The notes: generated by a model not told the origin, from the sequence alone. Counted from the first letter of the stretch, positions 28,049-37,585 are shown. The stretch is 64,000 nucleotides of DNA from JBHJGP01 sp050331695 (GCA_050331695.1 JBHJGP010000036.1:1-64000), one strand, 5' to 3'. Numbers and translations: made by a program.

Positions 28049-29637
28049 GATCCCTGTTCGGGGCGGAGCAGCGCGTAGCCCAGGGCAAAGGTTTTTTGCG
28101 CCGATCCGTGCATCAGGCTTCGGACCTCACCGATCTCCAATTGGTTCCGGTCGAAGGCCGCTTGGGCGATGTAAGCCTCCAGGCTTGCCGGCATCGGGCT
28201 CGGGTCAGGCTCCCGGTTCTCCCATGCCAGCAGGCAGGGCTGGTCCGGACGGGCGGGAGGCCATACGGAGGTCGGGTAAAGCGGACTTCTGATCCGGCTC
28301 TCCGGAAACCAGACCCTGAGATTGCCGCCGACGTAGAATTGTTCGGTCACGATGGTGCCGCTATCCCGGTAACCTACCCGCAAAAGCTGATCCTTAAGGT
28401 CGTCGAACGGGCCGTGCAGCCGGCATTTTCCGCAAGCATCGGCGCCGGCGACATAGGCCCAGGCCCGGAAACCAAGGCTCAGCATCATGGCGCAGACGCA
28501 AAGCCCGACGAACAGCCTGGCTCCGGTCCGCGGCAAACCGATAGCGTCGATCAGGACGAAACCCAAGAGCGGCAACGGCATCAGCACCGTGATCATCCAG
28601 CGCTCGCTGAAGGTTGCCGCCTGCAATACGATCAGCAGGAGAGCGTGAAGGCCGATGCCGATCGCGATGAATAGCGCGAGAAACCGGGCTCGCGGGCTCC
28701 AGGTCACCGGTCCCCGCCACAAAGCCAAACCGAAGGCCAGAAGGAAAAGCGCAGCCCAGGGTTGCGGGAAAGCGATGACCGCTTCGAGGAGATCGAGGCT
28801 GCCCGTCGTCAGAGCGGTTCCAAGCCCGCTGCTCTCGTGGCGTTCGGCCAGCACCTCCCGGCTGAGGGCCTTGAAATCATGTCGCTGGCTAAGAACCCAG
28901 AAGATCGATGGCAGCGCAATAGCGGCCGCGATCGCCGCGGCCAACAGGGACTTGGTGGTGAGCACCAGGGCCCGGGTCCTCGGAAAGGCGAGCGCCGTCG
29001 CCGGCAGCGCCAAAGCCAGGATCAAAAAATTCCACTTGGACAGCATGCCAAGGCCGAAACAGACGCCGAGCGCGCCGTAATTGGCCCAGCTGGGCGACCG
29101 TTCGATGCGGGCGAACACCAGAAGGCTGGCGGCCACAGTGGTGGCAAGGATCGTCGAATGGGTCAGATCGTGGTGGGCGTAGTAACCGAAGATGTAGATC
29201 GCTGCGAGACTGAGGGTCGCCAGCGCCGCGGCCCGAGGATCGTCGAGCCAAAGCTGACCCAGGCGCCACATCAGGATGAACAGGGCCGCCAGCAGAGCGT
29301 AGCGAAGCAGGGTCAGGCTGACGATGTTGACGGGTCCGAGATGCGCGAGCGCGTTCAGTATCCAGGTAAAGAGCGGCGGTTGCTGGAAACGATAGCTCCA
29401 GGAGAATTGCTGGGCGAACATCGCCTGTTCGGCGTCGTCCATGCCCAAGGCCGCCGGCGGATGCGCCAGGCCGGCGACCAGGGTGATCGAGGCGTGGAGA
29501 CCGAGAAACAGCGCGAGCAGCAGGGCCACGCGTGTCGGCGAACCGATCAGTTTGTCGAGGGCGGCGATCAACGTTTGTCCGGGAGTTAGATGAAATGACG
29601 GAGCGCTAGCGCCGGACCCTGCCAGCAGAATACGCAC
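28039..29637 (-). CDS. GT39-type (ArnT/PMT-like) membrane glycosyltransferase
   Basis: 532-residue polytopic enzyme of the dolichyl-phosphate-mannose-mannosyltransferase/ArnT family, which transfers a sugar from a polyprenyl-phosphate donor to a lipid or protein on the periplasmic side. The first periplasmic loop has the catalytic acid region MDDAEQAMFAQQFSWSYRFQQPPLFTW in two parts, with Asp-Asp and QPPLFTW as in ArnT. About eleven to twelve helices follow, then a soluble C-terminal part with a CGKC pair. First gene of the GT39-GT2-flippase operon. Acceptor not determinable. Confidence 0.88.
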   Translation of the reverse strand: MRILLAGSGASAPSFHLTPGQTLIAALDKLIGSPTRVALLLALFLGLHASITLVAGLAHPPAALGMDDAEQAMFAQQFSWSYRFQQPPLFTWILNALAHLGPVNIVSLTLLRYALLAALFILMWRLGQLWLDDPRAAALATLSLAAIYIFGYYAHHDLTHSTILATTVAASLLVFARIERSPSWANYGALGVCFGLGMLSKWNFLILALALPATALAFPRTRALVLTTKSLLAAAIAAAIALPSIFWVLSQRHDFKALSREVLAERHESSGLGTALTTGSLDLLEAVIAFPQPWAALFLLAFGLALWRGPVTWSPRARFLALFIAIGIGLHALLLIVLQAATFSERWMITVLMPLPLLGFVLIDAIGLPRTGARLFVGLCVCAMMLSLGFRAWAYVAGADACGKCRLHGPFDDLKDQLLRVGYRDSGTIVTEQFYVGGNLRVWFPESRIRSPLYPTSVWPPARPDQPCLLAWENREPDPSPMPASLEAYIAQAAFDRNQLEIGEVRSLMHGSAQKTFALGYALLRPEQGSCP

Positions 29638-29725
29638 TGAGCAACGTCTTGCAGTTACTCTCCCTTTCGTTTGCTGAAGCTTGGGGCTACATCCTCACCA
29701 GCGCAATCAGCGGGAGGCGGCTTCG

Positions 29726-30415
29726 GTGTCATCACAGAAGAGCATTTTGATTATCGATGATGACGAGATGTTGCGGGGTGAACTCGCCGAGCAATTGAGC
29801 TTGCATGAGAGCGTCGATGTTCGCCAGGCCGGGGACGGCAAGGCCGGTGTCGCCATGGCCGAGGAGCATCATGTCGATCTAATCCTGCTCGACGTCGGTC
29901 TGCCCGATACCGATGGCCGTGATCTCTGCCGCTTGATGCGCAAGAAGGGCATCAAGGCGCCGGTGATCATGCTGACCGCCCACGACAGCGACGCCGACGC
30001 CATCCTCGGGCTGGACAGCGGCGCCAACGACTACATCACCAAGCCGTTTCGTCTGGGCGTTTTGTTGGCCCGGGTCCGGGCGCAGCTCCGGCAGTTCGAA
30101 ATGAGTGACGACGCCAGTTTTCCGATCGGTCCCTACAGTTTCCGCCCCTCCGCGAAAATGCTGGTCGACCAGGAAAGAGACCGCAAGATCCATCTGACCG
30201 AGAAAGAGACAGCGATCGTCAAATATCTCTATCGCATGGGCGAGCGCGCGGTGCCGCGCGACACGCTTCTGGACGAGGTTTGGGGTTACAACGCCGGGGT
30301 CACCACCCATACACTCGAGACCCATATTTATAGGCTCAGACAAAAAATCGAGCCGGAGCCGGAAACGCCTCGACTGTTGGTGACCGAACCGGGTGGCTAT
30401 CGTCTGGTACGCTAG
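29726..30415 (+). CDS. Orphan OmpR/PhoB-family response regulator
   Basis: 229 residues. Receiver domain (1-120) with acidic Asp11-Asp12-Asp13, phosphoacceptor Asp56 in ILLDVGLP, Thr in MLTAHD and Lys in YITKPF; winged-helix DNA-binding domain (about 130-228) with LTEKETAIVKYLYR and THTLETHIYRLRQKIE. GTG start at 29726 with GGGAGGCGG upstream, preferred over a longer frame to 29681. No histidine kinase gene neighbours it. Divergent from the GT39 operon, which is a possible target. Confidence 0.92.
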   Translation: MSSQKSILIIDDDEMLRGELAEQLSLHESVDVRQAGDGKAGVAMAEEHHVDLILLDVGLPDTDGRDLCRLMRKKGIKAPVIMLTAHDSDADAILGLDSGANDYITKPFRLGVLLARVRAQLRQFEMSDDASFPIGPYSFRPSAKMLVDQERDRKIHLTEKETAIVKYLYRMGERAVPRDTLLDEVWGYNAGVTTHTLETHIYRLRQKIEPEPETPRLLVTEPGGYRLVR

Positions 30416-30508
30416 GGTTGTGTAATACTCGATCTCATTCGCGTCTTCGTTTATGGAAGCGGGCGGGTTCTTCTCTTCGCCTCACGCTGAACATGAAGGA
30501 GCAACGCC

Positions 30509-30868
30509 ATGGCCGTGAATTACGCTGTCGGTGATGCCGACGATCGCCCCTGGGGTCGTTGGGAGGTTTTGGCCACCGGCGAGACCTACATCTCCAAGCG
30601 GATCACGGTGAAGCCGGGTGGCAAGCTCTCGCTGCAGCTTCACCACCATCGCCAAGAGCACTGGGTGATCGTCGAAGGCCAGGCACGGGTGACGATCGGC
30701 GAAGAGATCAAGGATTTCGGTCCCAATTCCCACGTTTTCATTCCGGTCGAAACCAAACATCGGATCGAGAACGTCGGCGACCAGCCGGTCGGGTGCATCG
30801 AGGTCCAGTACGGCGATACCCTGGACGAGAACGACATTGTTCGTCTGGAAGACGTCTACGGACGGTAG
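30509..30868 (+). CDS. Cupin of the mannose-6-phosphate isomerase type II class
   Basis: 119-residue single cupin resembling the C-terminal phosphomannose isomerase domain of ManC/AlgA. RPWGRWEVL at the start, then the LQLHHHRQEHWVIVEG motif with the metal histidines and Glu, and the closing FIPVETKHRIEN. As a stand-alone cupin, it may isomerise mannose-6-phosphate or only bind sugar phosphate. AAGGAG ribosome site upstream. Convergent with the EF-G-like gene. Confidence 0.87.
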   Translation: MAVNYAVGDADDRPWGRWEVLATGETYISKRITVKPGGKLSLQLHHHRQEHWVIVEGQARVTIGEEIKDFGPNSHVFIPVETKHRIENVGDQPVGCIEVQYGDTLDENDIVRLEDVYGR

Positions 30869-30944
30869 TTTTCGGACCCCGGCCAGGAGCCGGCCCCTAT
30901 CGGCAACTAGCGTCCATCCGGACGCGGGTTGCTCAAGCGAAAAT

Positions 30945-32966
30945 CTACTCCGCTGCCTGGCGTTGGGCGACCACGGCCTGGGCCTCCTTTTGGGGCATTT
31001 CCTGCATGTGGTCGTAATCCCACTCAAAGAAGCCGACGCCCTGGCTGAGTGAGCGGAGATTGATGATCAGATCGTGCATCTCGGCCTGGGGCAGATTGGC
31101 CTCGACCTGGTCCCAGCCATGCCAGCCCGGTTTGGCGTCATAGCCCAGAACCTGGCCGCGTTTGGTCGTAATCAGGCTCAGGACCTTGGAGGTGTAGGCC
31201 GAGGGAACCGCGATCCGCACGTTCAGGACCGGCTCGAGCAGGACCGGCTTGCAGCCCGGCAGTCCCTCCCGAAGCGCCAGGGCTGCCGCCGTCTTGAACG
31301 CCATCTCCGAGCTGTCCACCGAATGGAACTGGCCATCGACCAGGGTCACGGCCACGTCGACCACCGGAAAGCCCAAGGGCCCGCGCGCCATGAATTCGCG
31401 GGCACCGGTCTCGACCGCCGGGATGTACTGCTTCGGCACCGCGCCGCCCACGATCTTGTTGGTGAAGACAAAGCCTTCGCCCCGGGCCAGCGGCTTGATG
31501 TCGATCTTGACGTCACCAAACTGACCGTGGCCGCCCGACTGCTTCTTGTGCCGGCCGTGGCCGTGGCCGGGCTTCTTGATCGTTTCGCGGTAGGGGGTCT
31601 GCGGCGGTGCCACATCGACCTCGACCTTGTGCTTGTTGGCCAGCCGGGCCAGCGTGATGCCCAGATGCACCTCGCCCTGACCCCAGATCAGCGTCTCGTG
31701 AAGCTCCGGGTTCTGCTCGACCACCAGGCTCGGATCCTCCTCCCTAAGCTTGGCCAGTGCCGCGGAGAGCTTGACCTCGTCGCTGCGGTTTTTCGGCTGA
31801 ATGGCGAAGGCGAACATCGGTTTCGCAACCTCGGGCGCGGCCGGCCCGTCAGTAGCGTCGCCGCTGCCATTGGCAAGGCACTGGCCGGTTTGTGCATCCT
31901 CCAGCCGGCCGAGGCCGACGACGGCGCCGGCGGGAGCGCTCGAAACCGGCGTGGTCTGCCCGCCCAAAAGTTCGAACAGGCCGCTCACCCGCATGCCGCC
32001 CAAGGTCATGCCGTCAGTCACTTCGCCGCGCCAAACCCGGGCAAGCGACAGTTTGCCGGAATGGGGTTGGTGATAGGTCTTAAGGATCTGCACGAGCGCG
32101 GGACCCTCGGCGCCAATGCCCAGACGCTCCGCCGTCTTGCCTGGGACCGGCGCCTCGGCGCTGATCACGTCCATCAGCCGGCGCACGCCCATATCCTTTT
32201 CCGCAACCCCCATATAAACGGGCACGACCTGATCGGCGCCGAGCGTCTTCTGCATATTCTTAAGGATCTGTTCCGCCGGCGGCTCCTGATCCTCCAGAAG
32301 CATCTCCAGAAGGTCGTCGTCGAAATCGGCGAGCGTCTCGAGCATTTCCGCCCGGGCGGCCTGCTCGCGATCCTGGTGGTCCGGCGGCAGCTCGATGGCG
32401 TCCGATGGAGCCCCGGGATTGTAGTGATAAGCCTGCTCGGTCACGAGATCGATGTAGCCGACCAAATCGTCGCCCCGGCCGATGGCGTAGTGATGAGGGA
32501 CCACGGGCCGGGAGCTGACCTCGCGAAGCGCGTCCAGAAGGTCCCGGTAGCGTTGCTCGGAGCGATCCATCTTATTGACGAAAACCATGTGCGGGACGGC
32601 GATCGCATCCAGAAAATGGAGGACCGGACCGGCGGCGATCATCCGCTCGACCACCGGCTCGACCACCACGATCGCCAGATCGACGCCCGGCAGCACGTTT
32701 CGCGCCTCCTGGCCCAGTTCCGCCGAGCCGGGGCAGTCGAGGACCGTGATCTTGCAGCCGTCATGCGCCAGGGTCGCCGCGCTGACCTCGGTACTCATGT
32801 TCCGATCGCGGGCCTCCGTCGCATTGTCGCCAACCGTGTTGCCGTCGCCCACCCGGCCCTTGCGGGTCGTGGCTTCGGTCACGAACGCCATGCTCTCGAG
32901 AAGGCTGGTCTTGCCGCTACCGTTCGGTCCGACAAGGGCGATGTTGAGGTGGGTCGATCGCGCCAT
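30945..32966 (-). CDS. EF-G-like translational GTPase (second EF-G type)
   Basis: 673-residue EF-G-family protein. GTPase motifs: G1 GPNGSGKT (13-20), G3 DCPG (77-80) followed by Ser81 where canonical EF-G has the catalytic His, G4 NKMD (131-134). Domains II-V are present, including the domain IV loop region SGGHGQFGDVKIDIKP and a C-terminal domain V ending in an RQAAE tail. Deviations in switch II place it with the EF-G-like paralogues rather than the main translocase FusA, whose gene would normally sit in the str operon. Specific role unknown. Monocistronic. Confidence 0.9.
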   Translation of the reverse strand: MARSTHLNIALVGPNGSGKTSLLESMAFVTEATTRKGRVGDGNTVGDNATEARDRNMSTEVSAATLAHDGCKITVLDCPGSAELGQEARNVLPGVDLAIVVVEPVVERMIAAGPVLHFLDAIAVPHMVFVNKMDRSEQRYRDLLDALREVSSRPVVPHHYAIGRGDDLVGYIDLVTEQAYHYNPGAPSDAIELPPDHQDREQAARAEMLETLADFDDDLLEMLLEDQEPPAEQILKNMQKTLGADQVVPVYMGVAEKDMGVRRLMDVISAEAPVPGKTAERLGIGAEGPALVQILKTYHQPHSGKLSLARVWRGEVTDGMTLGGMRVSGLFELLGGQTTPVSSAPAGAVVGLGRLEDAQTGQCLANGSGDATDGPAAPEVAKPMFAFAIQPKNRSDEVKLSAALAKLREEDPSLVVEQNPELHETLIWGQGEVHLGITLARLANKHKVEVDVAPPQTPYRETIKKPGHGHGRHKKQSGGHGQFGDVKIDIKPLARGEGFVFTNKIVGGAVPKQYIPAVETGAREFMARGPLGFPVVDVAVTLVDGQFHSVDSSEMAFKTAAALALREGLPGCKPVLLEPVLNVRIAVPSAYTSKVLSLITTKRGQVLGYDAKPGWHGWDQVEANLPQAEMHDLIINLRSLSQGVGFFEWDYDHMQEMPQKEAQAVVAQRQAAE

Positions 32967-33043
32967 GCTTTTGCCCTCCCAGCGTTGGCTACCTCCGGCG
33001 TTTTCTGCGGCCGGCTCCGTAACCGGGAAGTGTTGACGCTGGT

Positions 33044-34261
33044 TCAGCCGCTTGGCAAGTCCTGATTCGCTTGGGGGCCGGCTACTTCAATCTCCGGTAG
33101 GGCGGACGTGACATCACGCTGTTCCCGGATCGCGTCGATCCTGTTCAGGGGCCGCTCCAAGGCCTTGCGGCGGGTGGTGACCAGCGCCTGGTAATCGGTC
33201 TGCAGGTCATCGATCCGCTTGCCGAGCCGGCCCATCTGCTCGACGAATTTGTGCCACTCAGCCCGGAACCGGCCCATCAAAGACAAAAGCTCGTTGGCGC
33301 GGCTGTTGAAGGTGAAATTGTCGACCGCCTGGCGAATCACGGCGAGCACCGCGAACAGGCTCATGGGTGAGCACATCACCACCTTCTTCGCGAGCCCTTC
33401 GTCGAACAGATGAGGAGCCTGGTCTTGAACGAAACCAAACAAGGGCTCGTTGGGAATAAATAACAGCGTGTAGTCGACCGAACCGTCGCTGGGCTTGGCG
33501 TAATCGCGCTCGGCGAGCTGTTTGATCTTGTCTTTGACATCCTTCAGGAACGCGCGCTCGAACCGATCGCGTTCGCTCTCCGCGGCGGCTTCTAGGGACC
33601 GCAGGTAATTGTCGAGCGGGAACTTGACATCCATGTGGATTTCGCGGCCGTCGGGCAGAAAAAAGGTGAAGTCGGGCCGGCCACCGTCTTCCAGCGTTTT
33701 CTGCTTGGCGAAAGATACATCCTCCACGAAGCCGGCCACCGATAAAATCTCCTCGGCGAGACGCTCGCCCCATTGGCCCCGCGACTTGGTGCCGGCGAGC
33801 GCCTGGCGCAGGAGTTGGGTCGTTTCCTGGAGTTCCTGACTGCGTCGGCTGGCGTGCTCGAGCTGGGAGGATAGCTGGCCGTATTTCTGCACCCGGTCGC
33901 GCTCGAGCTCGCGCATGAGATGACCGACCTTGTCCAATTCGCCGCCGACCCGCCGCAACTGTTCGTCGATCAGGGCCTTTTTGGCGTCCAGGTTCTGCCC
34001 GGCCATCTGGACCAGCGTTTCGCTCGAGCGATTGAGCGCATCGAGGGACAGATCGCCGAAGGTGGCCTTAACGTTTTGGATCATGGCCTCGCTGACCGAC
34101 CGATGGCGGTCCTCGCTGGCCTCGAACAGAGCTTCGGCCAAGGCTTCCGCCCGGCGCTCCTGGCCACGGGCAAATAGCAGGGTCACCAGGACACCCAGCA
34201 CCAGGCCGAGAAAAAAGGCGATCGCCAGGTAGAGTTGAGCTTCGGCGGTGAGCGAGGTCAT
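33044..34261 (-). CDS. rmuC: RmuC family DNA recombination protein
   Basis: 405 residues. One N-terminal membrane helix (about 8-30), a long coiled coil (about 35-160), then the RmuC nuclease-like domain with GQWGERLAEEILSVAGF, FTFFLPDGREIHMDVKFPLDNY (read in two parts) and LLFIPNEPLFGFV. RmuC limits DNA inversions at short repeats in E. coli. The coiled-coil and PD-(D/E)XK-like core are as expected. Monocistronic, divergent from the PotD-like gene. Confidence 0.93.
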   Translation of the reverse strand: MTSLTAEAQLYLAIAFFLGLVLGVLVTLLFARGQERRAEALAEALFEASEDRHRSVSEAMIQNVKATFGDLSLDALNRSSETLVQMAGQNLDAKKALIDEQLRRVGGELDKVGHLMRELERDRVQKYGQLSSQLEHASRRSQELQETTQLLRQALAGTKSRGQWGERLAEEILSVAGFVEDVSFAKQKTLEDGGRPDFTFFLPDGREIHMDVKFPLDNYLRSLEAAAESERDRFERAFLKDVKDKIKQLAERDYAKPSDGSVDYTLLFIPNEPLFGFVQDQAPHLFDEGLAKKVVMCSPMSLFAVLAVIRQAVDNFTFNSRANELLSLMGRFRAEWHKFVEQMGRLGKRIDDLQTDYQALVTTRRKALERPLNRIDAIREQRDVTSALPEIEVAGPQANQDLPSG

Positions 34262-34423
34262 GGCGTCGGGACGGTGTGGCCTTGGTGAATGGAAGGAGAG
34301 CGACTGAGCATTTCAGTTGTGAGAGGCTTTGTGAAGCGGCCTGCCGGTTCGATTGACAGACGGCCATGCGAAGCCATCATCAGGACAACGGCCTCGACCA
34401 ATCAATCGACTAAGGAAACGCGA

Positions 34424-35503
34424 ATGCCCCGTCGCCCCACGCCCATCCCCCGTATCGTTCTCGATCGCCGGCGGTTCATCGGCTCCTCGCTCGCTGTCGC
34501 CGCGATCGCGCCGATCGCTCCTCGGCAGGCGCGGGCAGCCGGTGTCGTCAACGTCTACAACTGGGACACCTATATCGGCGAGGATACGCTGGACCAGTTC
34601 ACCGAGGCGACTGGTATCGACGTTCGCTACGACCTGTTCGCGTCCAATGACGAATTGTTCGCCAAGCTGAAGGAGGGCAATCCCGGCTATGACGTGATCG
34701 TGCCGACCAACGATTTTACCGAACGCATGATCATCGCCGAGATGATTCAGCCTCTAGATCATGGAAAAATTCCGAACGTTTCAAACATCGCCGAACGCTT
34801 CTCTGATCCGGGCTTCGATCCGGGCCGACAATTCTCGATGCCCTACATGTGGGGAACCATGGGCATCGGCTATCGCACCACCGAGGCCGATCCGGCGCCA
34901 ACCCAATGGGCCGACATCTTTGACAGCGATCAGTTTTCGGGCCGGATGTCGATCCTCAACGACACCGCGACCCTGCAGATCGTGTTCAAATATTTGGGCG
35001 AATCGCTCAATTCGACCGATCCGGCATTGGTGGAGAAAGCGGCCGATGTGCTGATCAAGGCGAAACCCCACATCACCGCCTTCAGCCCCGACACCGGCCA
35101 GGACCTGCTTCTGTCGGGCGAGGTGGACGCCTGCCTGGAGTGGTCTGGTGACGTCCTCCAGGTGATCGAGGAGGATGACGAGTTGGCCTATGTCGTCCCT
35201 GAGGAGGGCTCGCTTCTCTGGGAGGACACGCTCTGCATCGCCACGGGCGCGCCCAATTCGGACAGTGCCCACGCCTTCATCAACTTCATCCTCGAGGCCG
35301 AGGTGCACGGGGCGATCGCCGAGTACATCAAGTATGGCTGTCCCAATGAAGCGGCCATGGCGTTCATTCCGGAGGAGGATCTGAATAATCCGCAGATCTA
35401 TCCGCCGGAAGAGGTGTTGGCCCGCTGCGAGGTGCCGGTCTATCCCGGCGAGGAGGCGCAAGGGGCTCGTGACAAGGCCCTCACCCGGGTGCTGGCGGCG
35501 TGA
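34424..35503 (+). CDS. Tat-exported PotD-like spermidine/putrescine-binding protein
   Basis: 359-residue periplasmic binding protein of ABC polyamine importers. Twin-arginine signal DRRRFIGSS followed by an alanine-rich segment ending ARA-AGV (about 1-36); mature part begins VNVYNWDTYIGEDT, a PotD signature, with YDVIVPTNDF, PYMWGTMGIGY and LCIATGAPNS following. AAGGA site before ATG 34424. No potABC genes lie beside it, so either the rest of the transporter is elsewhere or it is an orphan receptor. Confidence 0.9.
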   Translation: MPRRPTPIPRIVLDRRRFIGSSLAVAAIAPIAPRQARAAGVVNVYNWDTYIGEDTLDQFTEATGIDVRYDLFASNDELFAKLKEGNPGYDVIVPTNDFTERMIIAEMIQPLDHGKIPNVSNIAERFSDPGFDPGRQFSMPYMWGTMGIGYRTTEADPAPTQWADIFDSDQFSGRMSILNDTATLQIVFKYLGESLNSTDPALVEKAADVLIKAKPHITAFSPDTGQDLLLSGEVDACLEWSGDVLQVIEEDDELAYVVPEEGSLLWEDTLCIATGAPNSDSAHAFINFILEAEVHGAIAEYIKYGCPNEAAMAFIPEEDLNNPQIYPPEEVLARCEVPVYPGEEAQGARDKALTRVLAA

Positions 35504-35548
35504 GACACCAGCCACGACTACCGTTAAAGAGGGCACCGGGCTTCAAGA

Positions 35549-36133
35549 TCAAAGGCCTCGCTGGCCCAAGGTCTCGAGCCTGGTAAGCCAGCGCTGCCTT
35601 TGGGTTTGGTCGATTTCGCCGATCCCACCGATCAGCGTTTCGCGCACCGGTTTGATGCCCGAAAACTTCAGAATGTTCCGCTCCAGGCTCTTCAGGCTGT
35701 GGGCCAGATAGTACCAGCGATAGGCCGGAGCCGGCATGCCCATGGTCACCACTACCCGGGCCGACCGGCCCGCTAGCCCGGGTTTCGGCCAGTCCTTAGT
35801 GGTCCGCTCAAAGGCGAAATCCGGTCGAAAGGTCTGCTCGAAAAACGCTTTGAGGATCGCCGGCATCGAGCCGAGCCAGAGCGGATAGACGATCACCAAA
35901 TGATTGGCCCGGCGGATCTGATCTTGAGCGGCTTGAATGGCCTGGGGCGGCGTCCGGTTCTCGAAATCGTCCGCCCCCGCGAGCCACGGGAAGTCCAATG
36001 CCGCCACGCGAAGATGCTGGATATCGTATCCCCCCGCCGTCGCCCCGCTCGCGTAGCTTCGGGCTAACGCATGGCAAAACCGCTCCTCGCTGGGGTCTGG
36101 ATGACCATTAATGATGAGGATGTCCCGCGCCAT
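35549..36133 (-). CDS. Flavodoxin-fold NAD(P)H:quinone oxidoreductase
   Basis: 194-residue FMN reductase of the NQO1/MdaB/KefF family. N-terminal ILIINGHPDPSEERFCHALA binds the FMN phosphate (read in two parts); VIVYPLWLGSMPAILKAFFEQTF and GMPAPAYRWYY complete the flavin site. Two-electron reduction of quinones is the usual activity. Convergent with the PotD-like gene, divergent from the cyclophilin. Confidence 0.88.
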   Translation of the reverse strand: MARDILIINGHPDPSEERFCHALARSYASGATAGGYDIQHLRVAALDFPWLAGADDFENRTPPQAIQAAQDQIRRANHLVIVYPLWLGSMPAILKAFFEQTFRPDFAFERTTKDWPKPGLAGRSARVVVTMGMPAPAYRWYYLAHSLKSLERNILKFSGIKPVRETLIGGIGEIDQTQRQRWLTRLETLGQRGL

Positions 36134-36306
36134 TGCGCTCTCCCGTTTGCCCGATCGCTTAGGAGGTTAAGACTAACGTGCGCCCCGCAGGCCAGGTTTG
36201 GCCCAAGTCAATCGTTGCATGGCCGGCTCTTCTGTGGCGCATAGGCGGCCAGCCGCCTTTCCCTGGCGAGGTCCAAATCGTCTTCTTCAGCCCTCGGGAG
36301 CCGCTC

Positions 36307-36846
36307 ATGCTTCGCCGCCATCTTATCCTTATCGGGAGTGCTTTTTTCATTATGACCTCTGCCAATAACGCACAGGCAGCCGATCCGGAGGACACCCTCT
36401 ATCTCGAGCTTGCAAGCGGTCGCGTGACGATCGACCTCCTGCCCGAGAAGGCGCCGCAACATGTCGCCCGAATCAAGGAGTTGGCGCGCGAAGGCTTCTA
36501 TGACGGGATCGTGTTCCACCGTGTGATCGAAGGTTTCATGGCTCAGACCGGTGATCCCACCGGCACCGGCCGGGGCGGTTCGGACAAACCGGACCTGCCG
36601 GCGGAGTTCAACGATGTGCCGTTCGAGCGCGGCACCATCGGCATGGCCCGGACCCAGGATCCGAACAGCGCCAACAGTCAGTTCTTCATCTGTTTTCAGC
36701 CGGCTCCGTTTCTCAATGGCCAGTATACGGTCTGGGGTCAGGTGACCGACGGCATGGAACTGGTCGACCAGATCACCAAGGGTGAGCCACCGCGCAATCC
36801 GGATCAGATCGTCTCGCTCAAGGTCGCCGCCGACGTGGAGGGCTGA
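36307..36846 (+). CDS. Periplasmic cyclophilin-type peptidyl-prolyl isomerase
   Basis: 179 residues with a signal peptide (about 1-24, ending AQA-ADP) and a single cyclophilin domain. YDGIVFHRVIEGFMAQTGDPTGTGRGG (in two parts) carries the active-site Arg, with Phe and Gln; SANSQFFICF and FLNGQYTVWGQV follow. PpiA-like, assisting folding of exported proteins. ATG 36307 with GGGAG upstream. Twenty bases separate it from the Anbu gene, so cotranscription is likely. Confidence 0.92.
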   Translation: MLRRHLILIGSAFFIMTSANNAQAADPEDTLYLELASGRVTIDLLPEKAPQHVARIKELAREGFYDGIVFHRVIEGFMAQTGDPTGTGRGGSDKPDLPAEFNDVPFERGTIGMARTQDPNSANSQFFICFQPAPFLNGQYTVWGQVTDGMELVDQITKGEPPRNPDQIVSLKVAADVEG

Positions 36847-36865
36847 TCGCGACCGGTCTTGGGCC

Positions 36866-37585
36866 ATGACCTACTGCCTCGGGATCTTGCTTGAGAGCGG
36901 GTTCGTCGTCGCCGGCGACAGCCGGACCACCGCCGGCGTCGATCAGATTTCAACCTTCAAGAAGCTTGTTCTGTTCGAGGTCCCGGGTGAGCGGGTGATG
37001 GCCTTGCTCTCCGCCGGCAATCTGGCGACCACCCAGTCGGTGGTGAGCCTGATCCGCCAGCGCTGGGGCGATCCGAACGCCCAAGGCAACCTCGCTGTGT
37101 CGCTCACCATGTTCGACGCGGCTTTGGCGGTCGGTGACGTCTTGCGCGAGGTTATCACCCGGGACGGACCTTACGTCGACGCCAGCGCATCGCTGCTTCT
37201 GGCCGGTCAGATCGCGGGCGAAAGCCCAAGGCTTTTTCTGATCTACCCGGCCGGCAACTTCATCGAAGCAACACTTGAAACACCTTTTCTACAGATCGGC
37301 GAGACGAAGTATGGAAAACCCGTCCTCGACCGGGTGGTGAGCCCGCTCATGGACCTGGACACGGCTGCCAAATTGGCCCTGGTGTCGATGGACAGCACCG
37401 TTCGAAGCAATCTTTCGGTGGCACCGCCGATCCACCTGCTTTGCTATCGCCGCGATAGTTTTGCGAGCGACGTGCAGATCACGGTCGAGGCCAATGATCC
37501 CTATATGACAGAAATCAGTCAGGCCTACGGCGCCGGCATCGTTCGGCTGGTGGCCGATCTGCCCAATCCCGGTTGGGTGAGGTGA
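36866..37585 (+). CDS. Anbu (proteasome-type protease)
   Basis: 239-residue Ntn-hydrolase of the Anbu (ancestral beta-subunit) family, a relative of HslV and 20S proteasome. Begins MTYCLGILLESGFVVAGDSRT, Thr2 being the expected N-terminal nucleophile after removal of Met; DSRTTAGVDQISTFKK and MALLSAGNLATTQSV are family segments. Anbu is often adjacent to alpha-E, transglutaminase-like and circularly permuted ATP-grasp genes; none is here. Instead it overlaps glutaminase by four bases (GTGA), an unusual partner. Confidence 0.9.
   Translation: MTYCLGILLESGFVVAGDSRTTAGVDQISTFKKLVLFEVPGERVMALLSAGNLATTQSVVSLIRQRWGDPNAQGNLAVSLTMFDAALAVGDVLREVITRDGPYVDASASLLLAGQIAGESPRLFLIYPAGNFIEATLETPFLQIGETKYGKPVLDRVVSPLMDLDTAAKLALVSMDSTVRSNLSVAPPIHLLCYRRDSFASDVQITVEANDPYMTEISQAYGAGIVRLVADLPNPGWVR

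Noticed and set aside
31074..33065. Long plus-strand frame opposite the EF-G-like gene
   Set aside because: His/Arg/Gln-rich antisense translation without motifs; the minus strand encodes all EF-G domains.
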